From contig NZ_LQNT01000012.1 in the NCBI RefSeq assembly GCF_001619585.1, forward strand, positions 1 to 64,000: DNA of 64,000 nt, given 5' to 3'. The notes under the pieces were generated by a model. The model ran no database searches, was not told the origin of the DNA, and saw only the letters and a list, made by a program, of their open reading frames with translations. This DNA is from Bhargavaea cecembensis (lineage in GTDB: Bacteria; Bacillota; Bacilli; Bacillales_A; Planococcaceae). Of the stretch, positions 41,333 to 48,834 are shown one piece after another (position 1 is the first letter of the stretch; the number at the start of each line of letters is the position of its first letter). The translations under genes and the position numbers were made by a program.

Positions 41333-42040
41333 CTATCTCTTCAGAGGGCAGTACCCGCACTGCATGAGGCCCGGCACGTCCTTGGAGTGGCAGCAAGTGG
41401 TCCGCACGGTCGTATTAAGGAGGAGTGACGGACTCGAGCCCCGGAGATACTTGGCGAAGAGGGATTCCTTTGCAAGGCCCTCCCAAGTCCGGTCATCTTT
41501 CAGGATCTCCATGATGGCCTCGGCCTCTTCCGCTGTCCATGGATCAGACAGCAGGACATGCAGGTGGTACAGCAGGAATCCGAACATATTCTCCCAGTGA
41601 GTGAGGGACGGAGCGGCCGAGACCATCCGCAGCGCATCTGACACCTCTTTTGTATAGGACTGCAGGAGATTCCGGATCAATTCCTGGCGTTCTGCCCCGT
41701 CAACCATGACATAGCCGCCGCCTGTCAGGAACATGCTGACGGAGAGCTTGCCATATTCTTCGACTGCACCGAACTGCAGAGCATCATCCGGCCCTTTCCA
41801 GACCTCTTCATATACGATCAGTGTGTACAGTTGCATCGCCGTGAACATGCCGACCCGCCTGCTGAAGTAGGAGGCCGCGACTGCAGGGTTGTCCGCACCG
41901 CTTACTGCACATACAAGCGGCAATGCACTCTCCGGGTCGGATCTCAGTGTTTTTAGGGTAAAGAGGGGGTGTGCAGGTTCACCTATGTAGATGCTGTAAC
42001 TATTCAATTGACGCTTCTGTTCCTGGGTCAGATTCATCAT
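41333..42040 (-). CDS. FhuF-like iron-sulfur protein (ferric-siderophore reductase type)
   Basis: This protein of about 235 residues has the C-terminal cysteine pattern of FhuF ferric reductases (TTCCHSKDVPGLMQCGYCPL), which binds a 2Fe-2S cluster. The remainder is helical, with FGFLLYHLHVLLSDPW upstream. It may release iron from siderophores, but no siderophore transporter lies nearby. The start is uncertain: a TATAAT on the minus strand (42054-42049) overlaps the frame start at 42058, leaving ATG 42040 or 42037 almost at the transcription start, as in a leaderless message. Confidence 0.75.
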   Translation of the reverse strand: MMNLTQEQKRQLNSYSIYIGEPAHPLFTLKTLRSDPESALPLVCAVSGADNPAVAASYFSRRVGMFTAMQLYTLIVYEEVWKGPDDALQFGAVEEYGKLSVSMFLTGGGYVMVDGAERQELIRNLLQSYTKEVSDALRMVSAAPSLTHWENMFGFLLYHLHVLLSDPWTAEEAEAIMEILKDDRTWEGLAKESLFAKYLRGSSPSLLLNTTVRTTCCHSKDVPGLMQCGYCPLKR

Positions 42041-42132
42041 ACAGCCATTATACCGCATCAGGCCGGGGTTCCGTAATGATTCCGCCGGTCCGGTGTGCTA
42101 TCTTGAAATTATTCAGAAAGGAGGCGGCCGGC

Positions 42133-42693
42133 ATGCGATTGGCCATCATGACAGTGGGGAAGACACATAGCGGGAAGACCACATTTGCAAACCGGCTTGC
42201 AGAAGCATTGCCCCGATCCATGGTGGTCGACCAGGATCTTCAGGCGGAATTTCTCAATAGGCATTATCCGGAACTGCTGCCCGTCAAGGGGCCAAACACG
42301 ATCAAATATGCCCTTACGCAGACATTGGTCGACCACGCCGTCCGCCATACTGGCCTCCATCTCATCATCTCCAATTCGAATCTTGGTCAGGAAGCACGTC
42401 TTGAGTGGCTGGACTACTACAGGAGACATGGCTTCACAACGGTACTCGTTTTCTTCAATATTCCGGAGGACCATCTTCGGATCCGCATCAGGGAAAGCGG
42501 CCGGAGCACGAAGATCTTCAGGGTCAGCCTGACCTTCGATGAACTGCTCGACCGGCAGAAAGCTGCCTTTCCGGTTGCCGCTCCGGCAGAAGATGAGGCG
42601 GACCATCTGTTCACGGTACGCCTGCCGGATGATACGGAATCCGTCATCCGACGGATTACCGGGCTTGCACGGGGAACGGAGGACCGCCGATGA
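42133..42693 (+). CDS. P-loop ATP-binding protein, zeta-toxin/kinase-like
   Basis: This 186-residue protein has an N-terminal Walker A (GKTHSGKTTFANRLAE), then MVVDQDLQAEFLNRHYPE and LHLIISNSNLGQEARLEWLDYYRRHGF. That order is typical of small-molecule kinases such as zeta-toxin/AAA_33 or chloramphenicol-phosphotransferase-like proteins. The substrate is unknown; no antitoxin-like partner is visible, so a toxin role is unlikely. ATG 42133 has a GGAGG site; the longer frame from 41971 overlaps the divergent gene. It overlaps the next gene by 4 bp. Confidence 0.75.
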   Translation: MRLAIMTVGKTHSGKTTFANRLAEALPRSMVVDQDLQAEFLNRHYPELLPVKGPNTIKYALTQTLVDHAVRHTGLHLIISNSNLGQEARLEWLDYYRRHGFTTVLVFFNIPEDHLRIRIRESGRSTKIFRVSLTFDELLDRQKAAFPVAAPAEDEADHLFTVRLPDDTESVIRRITGLARGTEDRR

Positions 42694-43160
42694 AAGTTCT
42701 GGTAGACGCGGACGGTTGCCCGGTCGTCGATGAAACGATCCGTACGGCGAGGAAGCATGGCATCCCGGTCACCTTGCTTTGTGATACCGCACATGAGATG
42801 CACCGGGAAGGCGCGGAGACGGTCATCGTCTCAAAAGGTGCCGATGCAGTGGATTTTCTTCTTGTGAACCGGGTGAGCCCCGGGGACATCGTCGTGACAC
42901 AGGACTACGGCCTTGCCGCCATGGTGCTCGCCAAAGCCGGACGGCCGATTGACCAGAACGGCCGAATGTACACGGAAGACAATATCGACAGCCTGCTCAT
43001 GAGCCGCTATGTCTCAAAGAAAGTGCGGGAAGCGGGCGGCCGCATGAAGGGGCCCAAAAAACGCAAGCCGGAAGCGGATTACCGGTTTGAGCGCAATCTG
43101 AATGCGCTTCTCTCAGATATCGCAGGAGATGAAGTGTGTAATGAAAGGGACGAAGAGTAA
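42690..43160 (+). CDS. DUF188 (YaiI/YqxD) family protein
   Basis: This 156-residue member of the YaiI/YqxD family begins MKVLVDADGCPVVDETIRTAR, with VVTQDYGLAAMVLAKAGRPIDQNG and KGPKKRKPEADYRFERNL. The fold is PIN-like with conserved acidic residues, so a nuclease-type activity is suspected but not shown. It overlaps the P-loop gene by 4 bp and abuts the exchanger gene, forming one operon. Confidence 0.88.
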   Translation: MKVLVDADGCPVVDETIRTARKHGIPVTLLCDTAHEMHREGAETVIVSKGADAVDFLLVNRVSPGDIVVTQDYGLAAMVLAKAGRPIDQNGRMYTEDNIDSLLMSRYVSKKVREAGGRMKGPKKRKPEADYRFERNLNALLSDIAGDEVCNERDEE

Positions 43161-44159
43161 ATGGCATTTGTCTGGTTTATACTCGCCGCCGCTGTCACGG
43201 TGTTCGCAGCCATCAAGCTTTCCAATTACGCGGATGTGCTCAGCACGAAGACCGCGATGGGCGGCCTCCTCGTCGGAACGCTCCTTCTCGCAGGGGCCAC
43301 ATCGCTTCCCGAAGTGACGACGAGCGTCTCGGCGGTACTGATCGACAACCCTGATATTGCAATCGGAAACGTTGTCGGATCCAATATGTTCAACCTTTTC
43401 ATCTTTGCCTGTTTCGACCTGGCCTACCGAAGACACCACCTTCTGGAACTCGCAGGCCGCAACCATCTATACACGGCAGGAACCGGTCTGGTTCTCATGG
43501 CGGTGACCTATCTGTCACTTTTGTTCCGCCCCGAGTGGGAAGTGTTCGGTGTCGGGCTGGACTCGATTCTTCTCGTTGTGCTGTACGCCATCGGAATAAG
43601 CGTCGTCGGGCGTGTTTCCAAAAGCGGAGCTGCAGCGCCTTCTGTAACGGAACCTGACGAAACTGTTGTATCTGATGAAGACGACGGCATCACCGTCCGC
43701 CGCGCGGTGATCGGCTTTTCCCTAGCGGCCCTGCTGATCATGGGGGCCGGCACCGTCCTGTCGATTATGGGCGACAGAATCGCGGTCATCACCGGCCTCG
43801 GATCCAGTTTTGTCGGCAGCTTCCTGATCGCTGCGACCACTTCTCTACCGGAAGCCGTCTCGGTCTTTGTGGCTCTCCGGGCCAAGAACGTCAACCTTGC
43901 CCTCGGTTCGATTCTCGGGAGCAACATGTTCAACATCCTCATCATTTTCCTGTCCGATCTGTTCTACCGGGAGGGACCTGTGCTTTCCGTCGCTGACCCG
44001 TCCCATCAGATCACTGCACTTGTCGTCATGGTACTCTCAGTCATCATCCTGGTTGCACTTGCCAGGAAGAAGACCGTTTCCCATGCCTCTTATATGGTGC
44101 CGTCCATTCTCATCATCATCGGCTATATCGTCGCGTCCTATCTCATGTTCCGGGGATAA
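43161..44159 (+). CDS. Sodium/calcium (CaCA-family) cation exchanger
   Basis: This 332-residue antiporter has ten or so helices in two inverted repeats. The alpha-repeat motifs are GATSLPEVTTSVSAVLIDNPDIAIGNVVGSNMFNL and ATTSLPEAVSVFVALRAKNVNLALGSILGSNMFNI. An acidic loop (about 160-175) divides the halves. It extrudes Ca or a related cation in exchange for Na or H. The ATG immediately follows the DUF188 stop. Confidence 0.9.
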   Translation: MAFVWFILAAAVTVFAAIKLSNYADVLSTKTAMGGLLVGTLLLAGATSLPEVTTSVSAVLIDNPDIAIGNVVGSNMFNLFIFACFDLAYRRHHLLELAGRNHLYTAGTGLVLMAVTYLSLLFRPEWEVFGVGLDSILLVVLYAIGISVVGRVSKSGAAAPSVTEPDETVVSDEDDGITVRRAVIGFSLAALLIMGAGTVLSIMGDRIAVITGLGSSFVGSFLIAATTSLPEAVSVFVALRAKNVNLALGSILGSNMFNILIIFLSDLFYREGPVLSVADPSHQITALVVMVLSVIILVALARKKTVSHASYMVPSILIIIGYIVASYLMFRG

Positions 44160-44297
44160 GTGGAAGAATAATCCGGGTATAGAGTCTAAGAGACCTTCCC
44201 GGCGGCCATGATAGGGACAGACGCGGTTTTGTTCCGCGCCGAAACATTCATCCGCAGGGAGATGCAAATCTTCTGGGAAAGAGTGGAGATGAGTGAA

Positions 44298-44705
44298 ATG
44301 GCCGGTATCTTCGATGAGTTCATGATTATGGTCTATTGCCTGGTGGTCCTGTGGATCAATCTTGGCTATCTTCACGATCAGCCTGAAGAAGCCAGGGGCA
44401 TTGCCGAGCTTTCGCCCGGTGAGGATCTTGCCATCAAGCAGGACAGCCTTCCGTTGCTGACTCTGTCGCTTGCATTTAACTTCAGCCGCAGGTGGCTGTT
44501 TTATATGCTGGCGCCAATTGTGACCGGCAACCCATTGGTCACGGTCCTGTCGGCATCGCTTTTTGCCGTGAGCCTGCATAACAGCATGCCCCGGCAGAAG
44601 ACGTCGGTATGGAAAAGGAAGCGGAAGCGCGATCTCGGCATGTTTTTGGCAATTGCCGACGCCTTCTTCATCACAGGATTCCTCATCTGGCTAATCTGGA
44701 CTTGA
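44298..44705 (+). CDS. Hypothetical membrane protein
   Basis: This 135-residue protein has hydrophobic segments near residues 5-20, 55-95 and 115-135, with a basic cluster (WKRKRKRDLG) before the last helix. No family is recognised. Several in-frame ATGs are possible (44208, 44262, 44289, 44298). ATG 44298 gives the best-spaced site (GTGGAG). The gap after the exchanger gene (44160-44297) shows no clear promoter. Confidence 0.55.
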   Translation: MAGIFDEFMIMVYCLVVLWINLGYLHDQPEEARGIAELSPGEDLAIKQDSLPLLTLSLAFNFSRRWLFYMLAPIVTGNPLVTVLSASLFAVSLHNSMPRQKTSVWKRKRKRDLGMFLAIADAFFITGFLIWLIWT

Positions 44706-44768
44706 AGGGGCCTGCGCAGCCGGCTCCGAAAAGGCCGTCCGCCTATATGTACAGCCGGACAACCTTTT

Positions 44769-44798
44769 GCCCGCCTCAATAAATGAGGCGGGCTTTTT
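44769..44798 (+). terminator. Terminator before the ABC importer operon
   Basis: GCCCGCCTCA-ATAAA-TGAGGCGGGC followed by TTTTT. Confidence 0.88.
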
Positions 44799-44856
44799 GG
44801 TGCCCAGACATCCGCCCGGGCGGGCTCATATCCTGTACGGGAAGGGGTGAAGGCGT

Positions 44857-45663
44857 ATGGCATTGGACCATAATCCGGTCGCGGTCGAACGGGCCGAATG
44901 GAAAAAACGGCAGATGAAGGAACGGATGAAGCAACTGCTCACCGTCTCCTCCCCAATCTTCATGCTGCTATTGTGGGAAATCCTTTCCCGGACGGCTGTC
45001 CTAGATCCGAGGTTCTTCCCTCCGCCGACGGCGATCCTTGAAACGTTCTGGAATCTGGCGGCGAGCGGGGAACTGCTCACGCATATCGGGGTCTCGCTCT
45101 ACCGGATTTTCGGCGGCTTCCTGCTGGGGGTCATCCCGGGTGTGATCATCGGGCTCCTCATGGGGCTCTACTCGCCAATCCGGCATTTTGTCCAGCCGAT
45201 CGTCATGGCGATCATGCCGATTCCGACTTTGGCACTCTTGCCGATCATCATCATCCTGTTCGGCATCGGCGATTTTTCGAAGATTGTGACCATCGCGGGA
45301 AGCGTGTTTTTCCCGGTCGTCATCAATACGGCAGCGGGCGTGATGAACATTGACCCGATCCACATGGACCTCGCGAAAAACTATGGGGCCGATTCAAAAG
45401 ACTATTTTCTCAAGATAGCCTTCCCGGGTGCGCTTCCGGTCATGCTGGAAGGGATCCAGATGGGTCAGGCAATTGCCCTGCTGACGATTGTTGCGGCGGA
45501 GATGATGGGTTCGGTATCGGGGATCGGGTTCCTGATCTGGACTTCCTACAAGGCGTTCCTCCTGCAGGAGATGTATGTCGGACTTATCCTAATCTCATTC
45601 TTCGGCTATCTGTTCTCGCTCCTGCTGCGCGGGCTCCAGAGGAAAATCCTGAGGTGGAGGTGA
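44857..45663 (+). CDS. ABC transporter permease (nitrate/sulfonate/taurine type)
   Basis: This 268-residue SsuC/TauC-like permease starts with a charged cytoplasmic segment of about 30 residues. About six helices follow and the EAA loop LAKNYGADSKDYFLKIAFPGALPVMLEGIQ is present. The motif LDPRFFPPPTAILETFW is typical of the family. Substrates range from sulfonates to thiamine pyrimidine precursors; no riboswitch is seen upstream to decide. GGGGTGAAGG site before ATG. Confidence 0.88.
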   Translation: MALDHNPVAVERAEWKKRQMKERMKQLLTVSSPIFMLLLWEILSRTAVLDPRFFPPPTAILETFWNLAASGELLTHIGVSLYRIFGGFLLGVIPGVIIGLLMGLYSPIRHFVQPIVMAIMPIPTLALLPIIIILFGIGDFSKIVTIAGSVFFPVVINTAAGVMNIDPIHMDLAKNYGADSKDYFLKIAFPGALPVMLEGIQMGQAIALLTIVAAEMMGSVSGIGFLIWTSYKAFLLQEMYVGLILISFFGYLFSLLLRGLQRKILRWR

Positions 45664-45667
45664 CGGG

Positions 45668-46447
45668 ATGAAGGACGACGTGAAGATCCGCATCCGCAAC
45701 CTGACGAAGGTGTTCTACCAGAAAGGCGAAAGCATCACTGCGCTCGACAACGTCACACTCGACATCCTTGACGGGGAGTTTGTCTGTCTGGTAGGCCCGA
45801 GCGGCTGCGGCAAGACGACCCTTCTCCGCATTTTGGCGGACCTCGAGCAGCCGAGTGCAGGCACATACGAGATTGCACGTGAAAAGGAGGACCGGCCGCT
45901 CCAGTCGATGGTGTTCCAGGAGCGGGGGGTCATCCCGTGGCTCACCGTCCGCGACAATGTCGCATTCGGCCTTGAAATGCGGAAGCTTCCGAAGAAGGTC
46001 GTGAAGGAGCGGACCGACTATTATCTGGCAAAGACCGGGCTGATGGCGTTTGCGGACCGCTTCCCGAAGGAACTGTCCGGAGGAATGAAGCAGAGGGTCG
46101 GCATCGCCCGCGCTTTTGCAAACGATCCGGAAATCCTCCTCATGGATGAACCGTTCGCCGCTCTCGATGAGCAGAACAAGTTCATCCTCCAGGAAGAGCT
46201 GCTGCAGATCTGGGCGGAGACGAGGAAGACGGTGCTGTTCATCACGCACAGCATCGATGAAGCGCTCCTCTTGTCCGACAGGATCCTGCTCATGAGCGCC
46301 CAGCCAGGAAGGATTTCCGAAGAGATCCGTGTGGCGGCGCCGAGGCCGAGGATGATGGAGGCCATCAGGGCCGACCCGGATGTCGCGGAGCAGTTCGTCC
46401 GGGTACTTAAGCATCTCCAGGATGAAGTGCAACGGTCGAGAGGGTGA
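45668..46447 (+). CDS. ABC transporter ATP-binding protein (SsuB/TauB type)
   Basis: This 259-residue ATPase partners the preceding permease. Walker A is [18 protein letters not shown], the Q-loop MVFQERGVIPWLTVRDNVAFGL (the IPW variant typical of sulfonate/taurine ATPases), signature LSGGMKQRVGIARAFA, Walker B ILLMDEPFAALDEQNK and switch His ITHSIDEAL. It follows the permease by 4 bp and precedes the receptor gene, separated by a strong hairpin. Confidence 0.92.
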   Translation: MKDDVKIRIRNLTKVFYQKGESITALDNVTLDILDGEFVCLVGPSGCGKTTLLRILADLEQPSAGTYEIAREKEDRPLQSMVFQERGVIPWLTVRDNVAFGLEMRKLPKKVVKERTDYYLAKTGLMAFADRFPKELSGGMKQRVGIARAFANDPEILLMDEPFAALDEQNKFILQEELLQIWAETRKTVLFITHSIDEALLLSDRILLMSAQPGRISEEIRVAAPRPRMMEAIRADPDVAEQFVRVLKHLQDEVQRSRG

Positions 46448-46499
46448 ATGCCGATTTTTCTGCGTTCGTACGTGAACAAGGTGACTGACTCAAGGGAAT

Positions 46500-46525
46500 C
46501 GCCAGGCCGGCATTCCGGCCTGGCG
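46500..46525 (+). repeat. Perfect 11-bp hairpin between ATPase and binding-protein genes
   Basis: CGCCAGGCCGG-CATT-CCGGCCTGGCG has no T-run. It is probably an RNA processing or stability element that lets the downstream receptor message accumulate. Confidence 0.7.
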
Positions 46526-46553
46526 GGAAAAGACAGGGAGATGGGGGATCAGC

Positions 46554-47648
46554 ATGGGAAAACATCGATTTAAAGCAGGTTTCGCCGCTGCTGCGGCAGC
46601 TTTCCTGCTTCTGGCGGGATGCACACAGAAAGAGCCGGCGCCGCCGAAGGAAACTGCGGATCCGCCGGAAGGCGAGCACCCGTCCGGGGATTTGGCGCCG
46701 CTTGAAGAGCGTGTGACGGTCACGATTGCAGAAGACGGTGCAGCGTCGGGTGCCGGTTTCTATATCGCGAAGGAAAAAGGTTATTTCGAGGATTACAACA
46801 TCGATGTGGAGTTTGCCCAGTTCGCCAACAGTGACGAGATGCTTCCTGCGGTCGCAGCGGGCGAGGTTGACATCGCGGGCGGCGTTTCGACCGCATCGTT
46901 CTTCAACGCGATTGCCCAGGGCATCGACGTCCGGATCATCGCAGACAAAGGCCATAACGTACCGGGGGAGTCGTACTTTACATTCGTCAAAGGTGTGGAT
47001 AGCGGCATCGAGGAATACGCCGATATTCAGGGCAAGAAGATCGCCGTCTCGTCACGCAACTCGATCGACAGCTACTTCTTTGATAAGCTGATCGAGCACG
47101 CCGGCTTTACTGAGGAAGAAGTGGAGTTCGTCCTGATTGCCGACTTCGGAAGCATGCTCGGAGCGGTCGACAACGGCACCGTTGACATGGCACTCAGCAT
47201 CGAGCCGCTTATTGCACAGGGCGTCCTTCAGGGCATGCACGAGCGCTTCCGTGACGCGACCGAGTTCGCTCCGGACACCCAGGTGGCCATGGTGCTCGGC
47301 TCTCCTCAGTTCATGACCCAGGAAAAGGATATCTCGCTCAGGTTCATGCTCGCTTACCTGAAGGGACTGCGTGATTATAACGACGCGTTCCAGAAGGATG
47401 AAGGCAAGGATGAGATCATCGATATCATGGTGAAGCACACCGCGCTGAAGGATCCGGAAATGTGGGAGCAAGTGCAGGTGACCGGCCTTGATCCTGACGG
47501 GAAGATGTTCGTCGACAACATCCGCGAGCAGTACGAACACTATAAGGCGGCCGGCGCCATCTCCGGAGAGATTGATTTCGACAAGGCAGTCGATACCTCG
47601 ATTACGGAAGAGGCACTCGAAATTCTCGGGCCGTATGACCGCGACTGA
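46554..47648 (+). CDS. ABC transporter substrate-binding lipoprotein (NMT1/THI5-like)
   Basis: This 364-residue extracellular receptor has lipobox LLLAGC (Cys23), a Pro/Glu-rich linker and an NMT1/SsuA-type domain (TIAEDGAASGAGFYIAKEKGYFEDYNIDVEF, then ADIQGKKIAVSSRNSIDSYFFDKL). It feeds the preceding permease/ATPase. The ligand class (sulfonate, nitrate, pyrimidine precursor or other small heterocycle) cannot be decided. The order permease-ATPase-receptor is unusual; the hairpin upstream may balance expression. GGAGATGGGGG-type site. Confidence 0.88.
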   Translation: MGKHRFKAGFAAAAAAFLLLAGCTQKEPAPPKETADPPEGEHPSGDLAPLEERVTVTIAEDGAASGAGFYIAKEKGYFEDYNIDVEFAQFANSDEMLPAVAAGEVDIAGGVSTASFFNAIAQGIDVRIIADKGHNVPGESYFTFVKGVDSGIEEYADIQGKKIAVSSRNSIDSYFFDKLIEHAGFTEEEVEFVLIADFGSMLGAVDNGTVDMALSIEPLIAQGVLQGMHERFRDATEFAPDTQVAMVLGSPQFMTQEKDISLRFMLAYLKGLRDYNDAFQKDEGKDEIIDIMVKHTALKDPEMWEQVQVTGLDPDGKMFVDNIREQYEHYKAAGAISGEIDFDKAVDTSITEEALEILGPYDRD

Positions 47649-47675
47649 CCGCGTGTTTCAAAAACCGGAGTTTTC

Positions 47676-47704
47676 TTGAGGCAGCCGGTGCGATAAGGTA
47701 TAAT
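47676..47704 (+). promoter_or_regulatory. Promoter of the antisense RNA
   Basis: TTGAGG (47676-47681), 17-bp spacer and perfect TATAAT (47699-47704). No protein gene with a ribosome site follows; transcription would run toward the small toxin gene on the opposite strand. Confidence 0.7.
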
Positions 47705-47710
47705 GGCATG

Positions 47711-47840
47711 AGAAAGAGGAACTACGAAAAAGACCGGATGCGCGAACATCCGGCCCGATGCAGCCTGTGCCCGGACGGGGCAGGCGGATACGACGATAGC
47801 CGTCCCAACCTTGGCCGAGGGGGACGGCTATTCTTTTTTG
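47711..47840 (+). ncRNA. Candidate antisense antitoxin RNA
   Basis: This is a predicted transcript of about 130 nt from the promoter at 47676-47704 to a terminator formed by GATAGCCGTCCC and GGGACGGCTATTC with TTTTTT (47834-47839). A further hairpin lies at about 47763-47786. It overlaps the 3' end and 3' untranslated part of the convergent minus-strand membrane-peptide gene, with about 115 nt of complementarity if the toxin message ends at 47727. This is the txpA/RatA layout of Bacillus type I systems. Confidence 0.6.
47727..47753 (-). terminator. Terminator of the toxin message
   Basis: Read on the minus strand, CCGGATG-TTCGCG-CATCCGG is followed by TCTTTTT. It lies about 75 nt past the toxin stop codon. 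Confidence 0.75.
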
Positions 47841-47941
47841 GTGATGACGACAATCAGTGTCACGACAAGCGTCAGCAGGCCGACGATGGCGCCGGCCACC
47901 TCAATGATCAATCCGGTCGCTTCGGCGACGGTCAAAAGCAT
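47828..47941 (-). CDS. Candidate type I toxin: 37-residue holin-like membrane peptide
   Basis: The peptide reads as TVAEATGLIIEVAGAIVGLL followed by a continuous hydrophobic helix and the end KKE. The TVxEAxxLI start, single helix and Lys-Lys tail match the small holin-like toxin/TxpA-like peptides of Firmicutes. GGGGAGGGGGTG precedes ATG 47941. An extended -10 lies 45-50 bp upstream, a terminator lies downstream on the same strand, and a convergent RNA covers its 3' end. The gene is too short for ordinary gene calling. Toxicity is inferred. Confidence 0.65.
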   Translation of the reverse strand: MLLTVAEATGLIIEVAGAIVGLLTLVVTLIVVITKKE

Positions 47942-47985
47942 CACCCCCTCCCCGGGGAATGCCGTCCGGACAAGTCTGCTCCCCT

Positions 47986-47994
47986 ATTATACCA
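47986..47994 (-). promoter_or_regulatory. Extended -10 promoter of the toxin gene
   Basis: On the minus strand TGG-TATAAT forms an extended -10 element; the -35 is poor. The start site would be near 47979, giving a leader of about 38 nt. Confidence 0.5.
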
Positions 47995-48167
47995 CAAAAG
48001 CGAACGTGTGTTCTTTATCCGCTCCGGGATTTTTCTGTAATCCGGTCATTTTGCCCCTGTCTGCGAGGTGATTTGATCAGGTGGACAAGTATTTCCTCAA
48101 AAAGTCTACGTGTAACAGGGCCTTTCACCGGGAATGCGAATAACAAGACACCGAAGGAGGGATCAGG

Positions 48168-48725
48168 ATGAAGGCGAAATTTGCATTCCCGATCGTCATC
48201 ACGGGGTCGCTTGCATTGGCGGCATGCGGTTCGGACGGAGCGGAGGAAGCAGCACCGGCGGAAGAAGTGGAGGCTGCGGAAACCACGGCAGAGGAGAACA
48301 ATGATTCCGCAGACAAAGCATCCTCCAAGACGGACAATGAGGCACCGGTCAAGTCGCAGGCTTCGGATGGGACCGGCCAGGCGGAAATGAGGAAGAAGAT
48401 GGAGGAGCTTGAGTATGCGGAGTTTGAACTAAAGGTTGAATACGACAACGACGAAGAGTACGAAGCCCGGCTCGAGCTGAAATCGGACAACTCAGTCATG
48501 GCCGGCTATAAAGACGACATGAACGGCACCAACAAACAGGGCATCCACGCCTTCAATGACCTTTATCCGCTCGTTGAGCAGCTTGAAATCACGCCGTCTT
48601 CCAATCAGGAGGAAGAGGTCCGTAAGGTGCTTTCGATGTTCAGCCTGCCGGATGATTTCACCGACTTTTCCCTGAAGCTCAGGGCCAGTGATGGGACCAA
48701 GCATGAATTTGAAGTGGAACAATGA
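48168..48725 (+). CDS. YusW-like lipoprotein
   Basis: This 185-residue lipoprotein has lipobox LAAC (Cys20), a long acidic Ala/Glu/Ser linker (about 21-70) and a YusW-type domain (YAEFELKVEYDNDEEYEARLELK, then VRKVLSMFSLPDDFTDFSLKLRASDGTKHEFE). B. subtilis YusW has the same domain and no known activity. AAGGAGGG lies before ATG. It is monocistronic and ends in a terminator. Confidence 0.82.
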   Translation: MKAKFAFPIVITGSLALAACGSDGAEEAAPAEEVEAAETTAEENNDSADKASSKTDNEAPVKSQASDGTGQAEMRKKMEELEYAEFELKVEYDNDEEYEARLELKSDNSVMAGYKDDMNGTNKQGIHAFNDLYPLVEQLEITPSSNQEEEVRKVLSMFSLPDDFTDFSLKLRASDGTKHEFEVEQ

Positions 48726-48732
48726 GTAAAGA

Positions 48733-48767
48733 ACGTTCGCCACTGGCATAGTGGAGGGCGTTTTTTT
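48733..48767 (+). terminator. Terminator after yusW-like gene
   Basis: The CGCCACT-GGCAT-AGTGG stem, extended by ACG/CGT pairing, is followed by seven T. Confidence 0.75.
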
Positions 48768-48770
48768 GTG

Positions 48771-48799
48771 TTGGAAAACATTAGTAATTACCATATAAT
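48771..48799 (+). promoter_or_regulatory. Sigma-A promoter of the peptidase gene
   Basis: TTGGAA (48771-48776), 17 bp and TATAAT (48794-48799), 36 bp before the ATG. Confidence 0.75.
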
Positions 48800-48834
48800 T
48801 TTAATATTACATAAATAGGGATTTTGGAGGGATC

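Noticed and set aside
44700..44860. Thiamine-type riboswitch ahead of the NMT1/THI5-like importer
   Set aside because: I looked for the conserved THI-box core and did not see it; only an ordinary terminator is present.
47708..48040. 110-residue plus-strand protein from 47708
   Set aside because: No ribosome site, and it crosses two convergent terminators and the opposite-strand toxin frame; the region is better explained as antisense RNA plus a small toxin gene.
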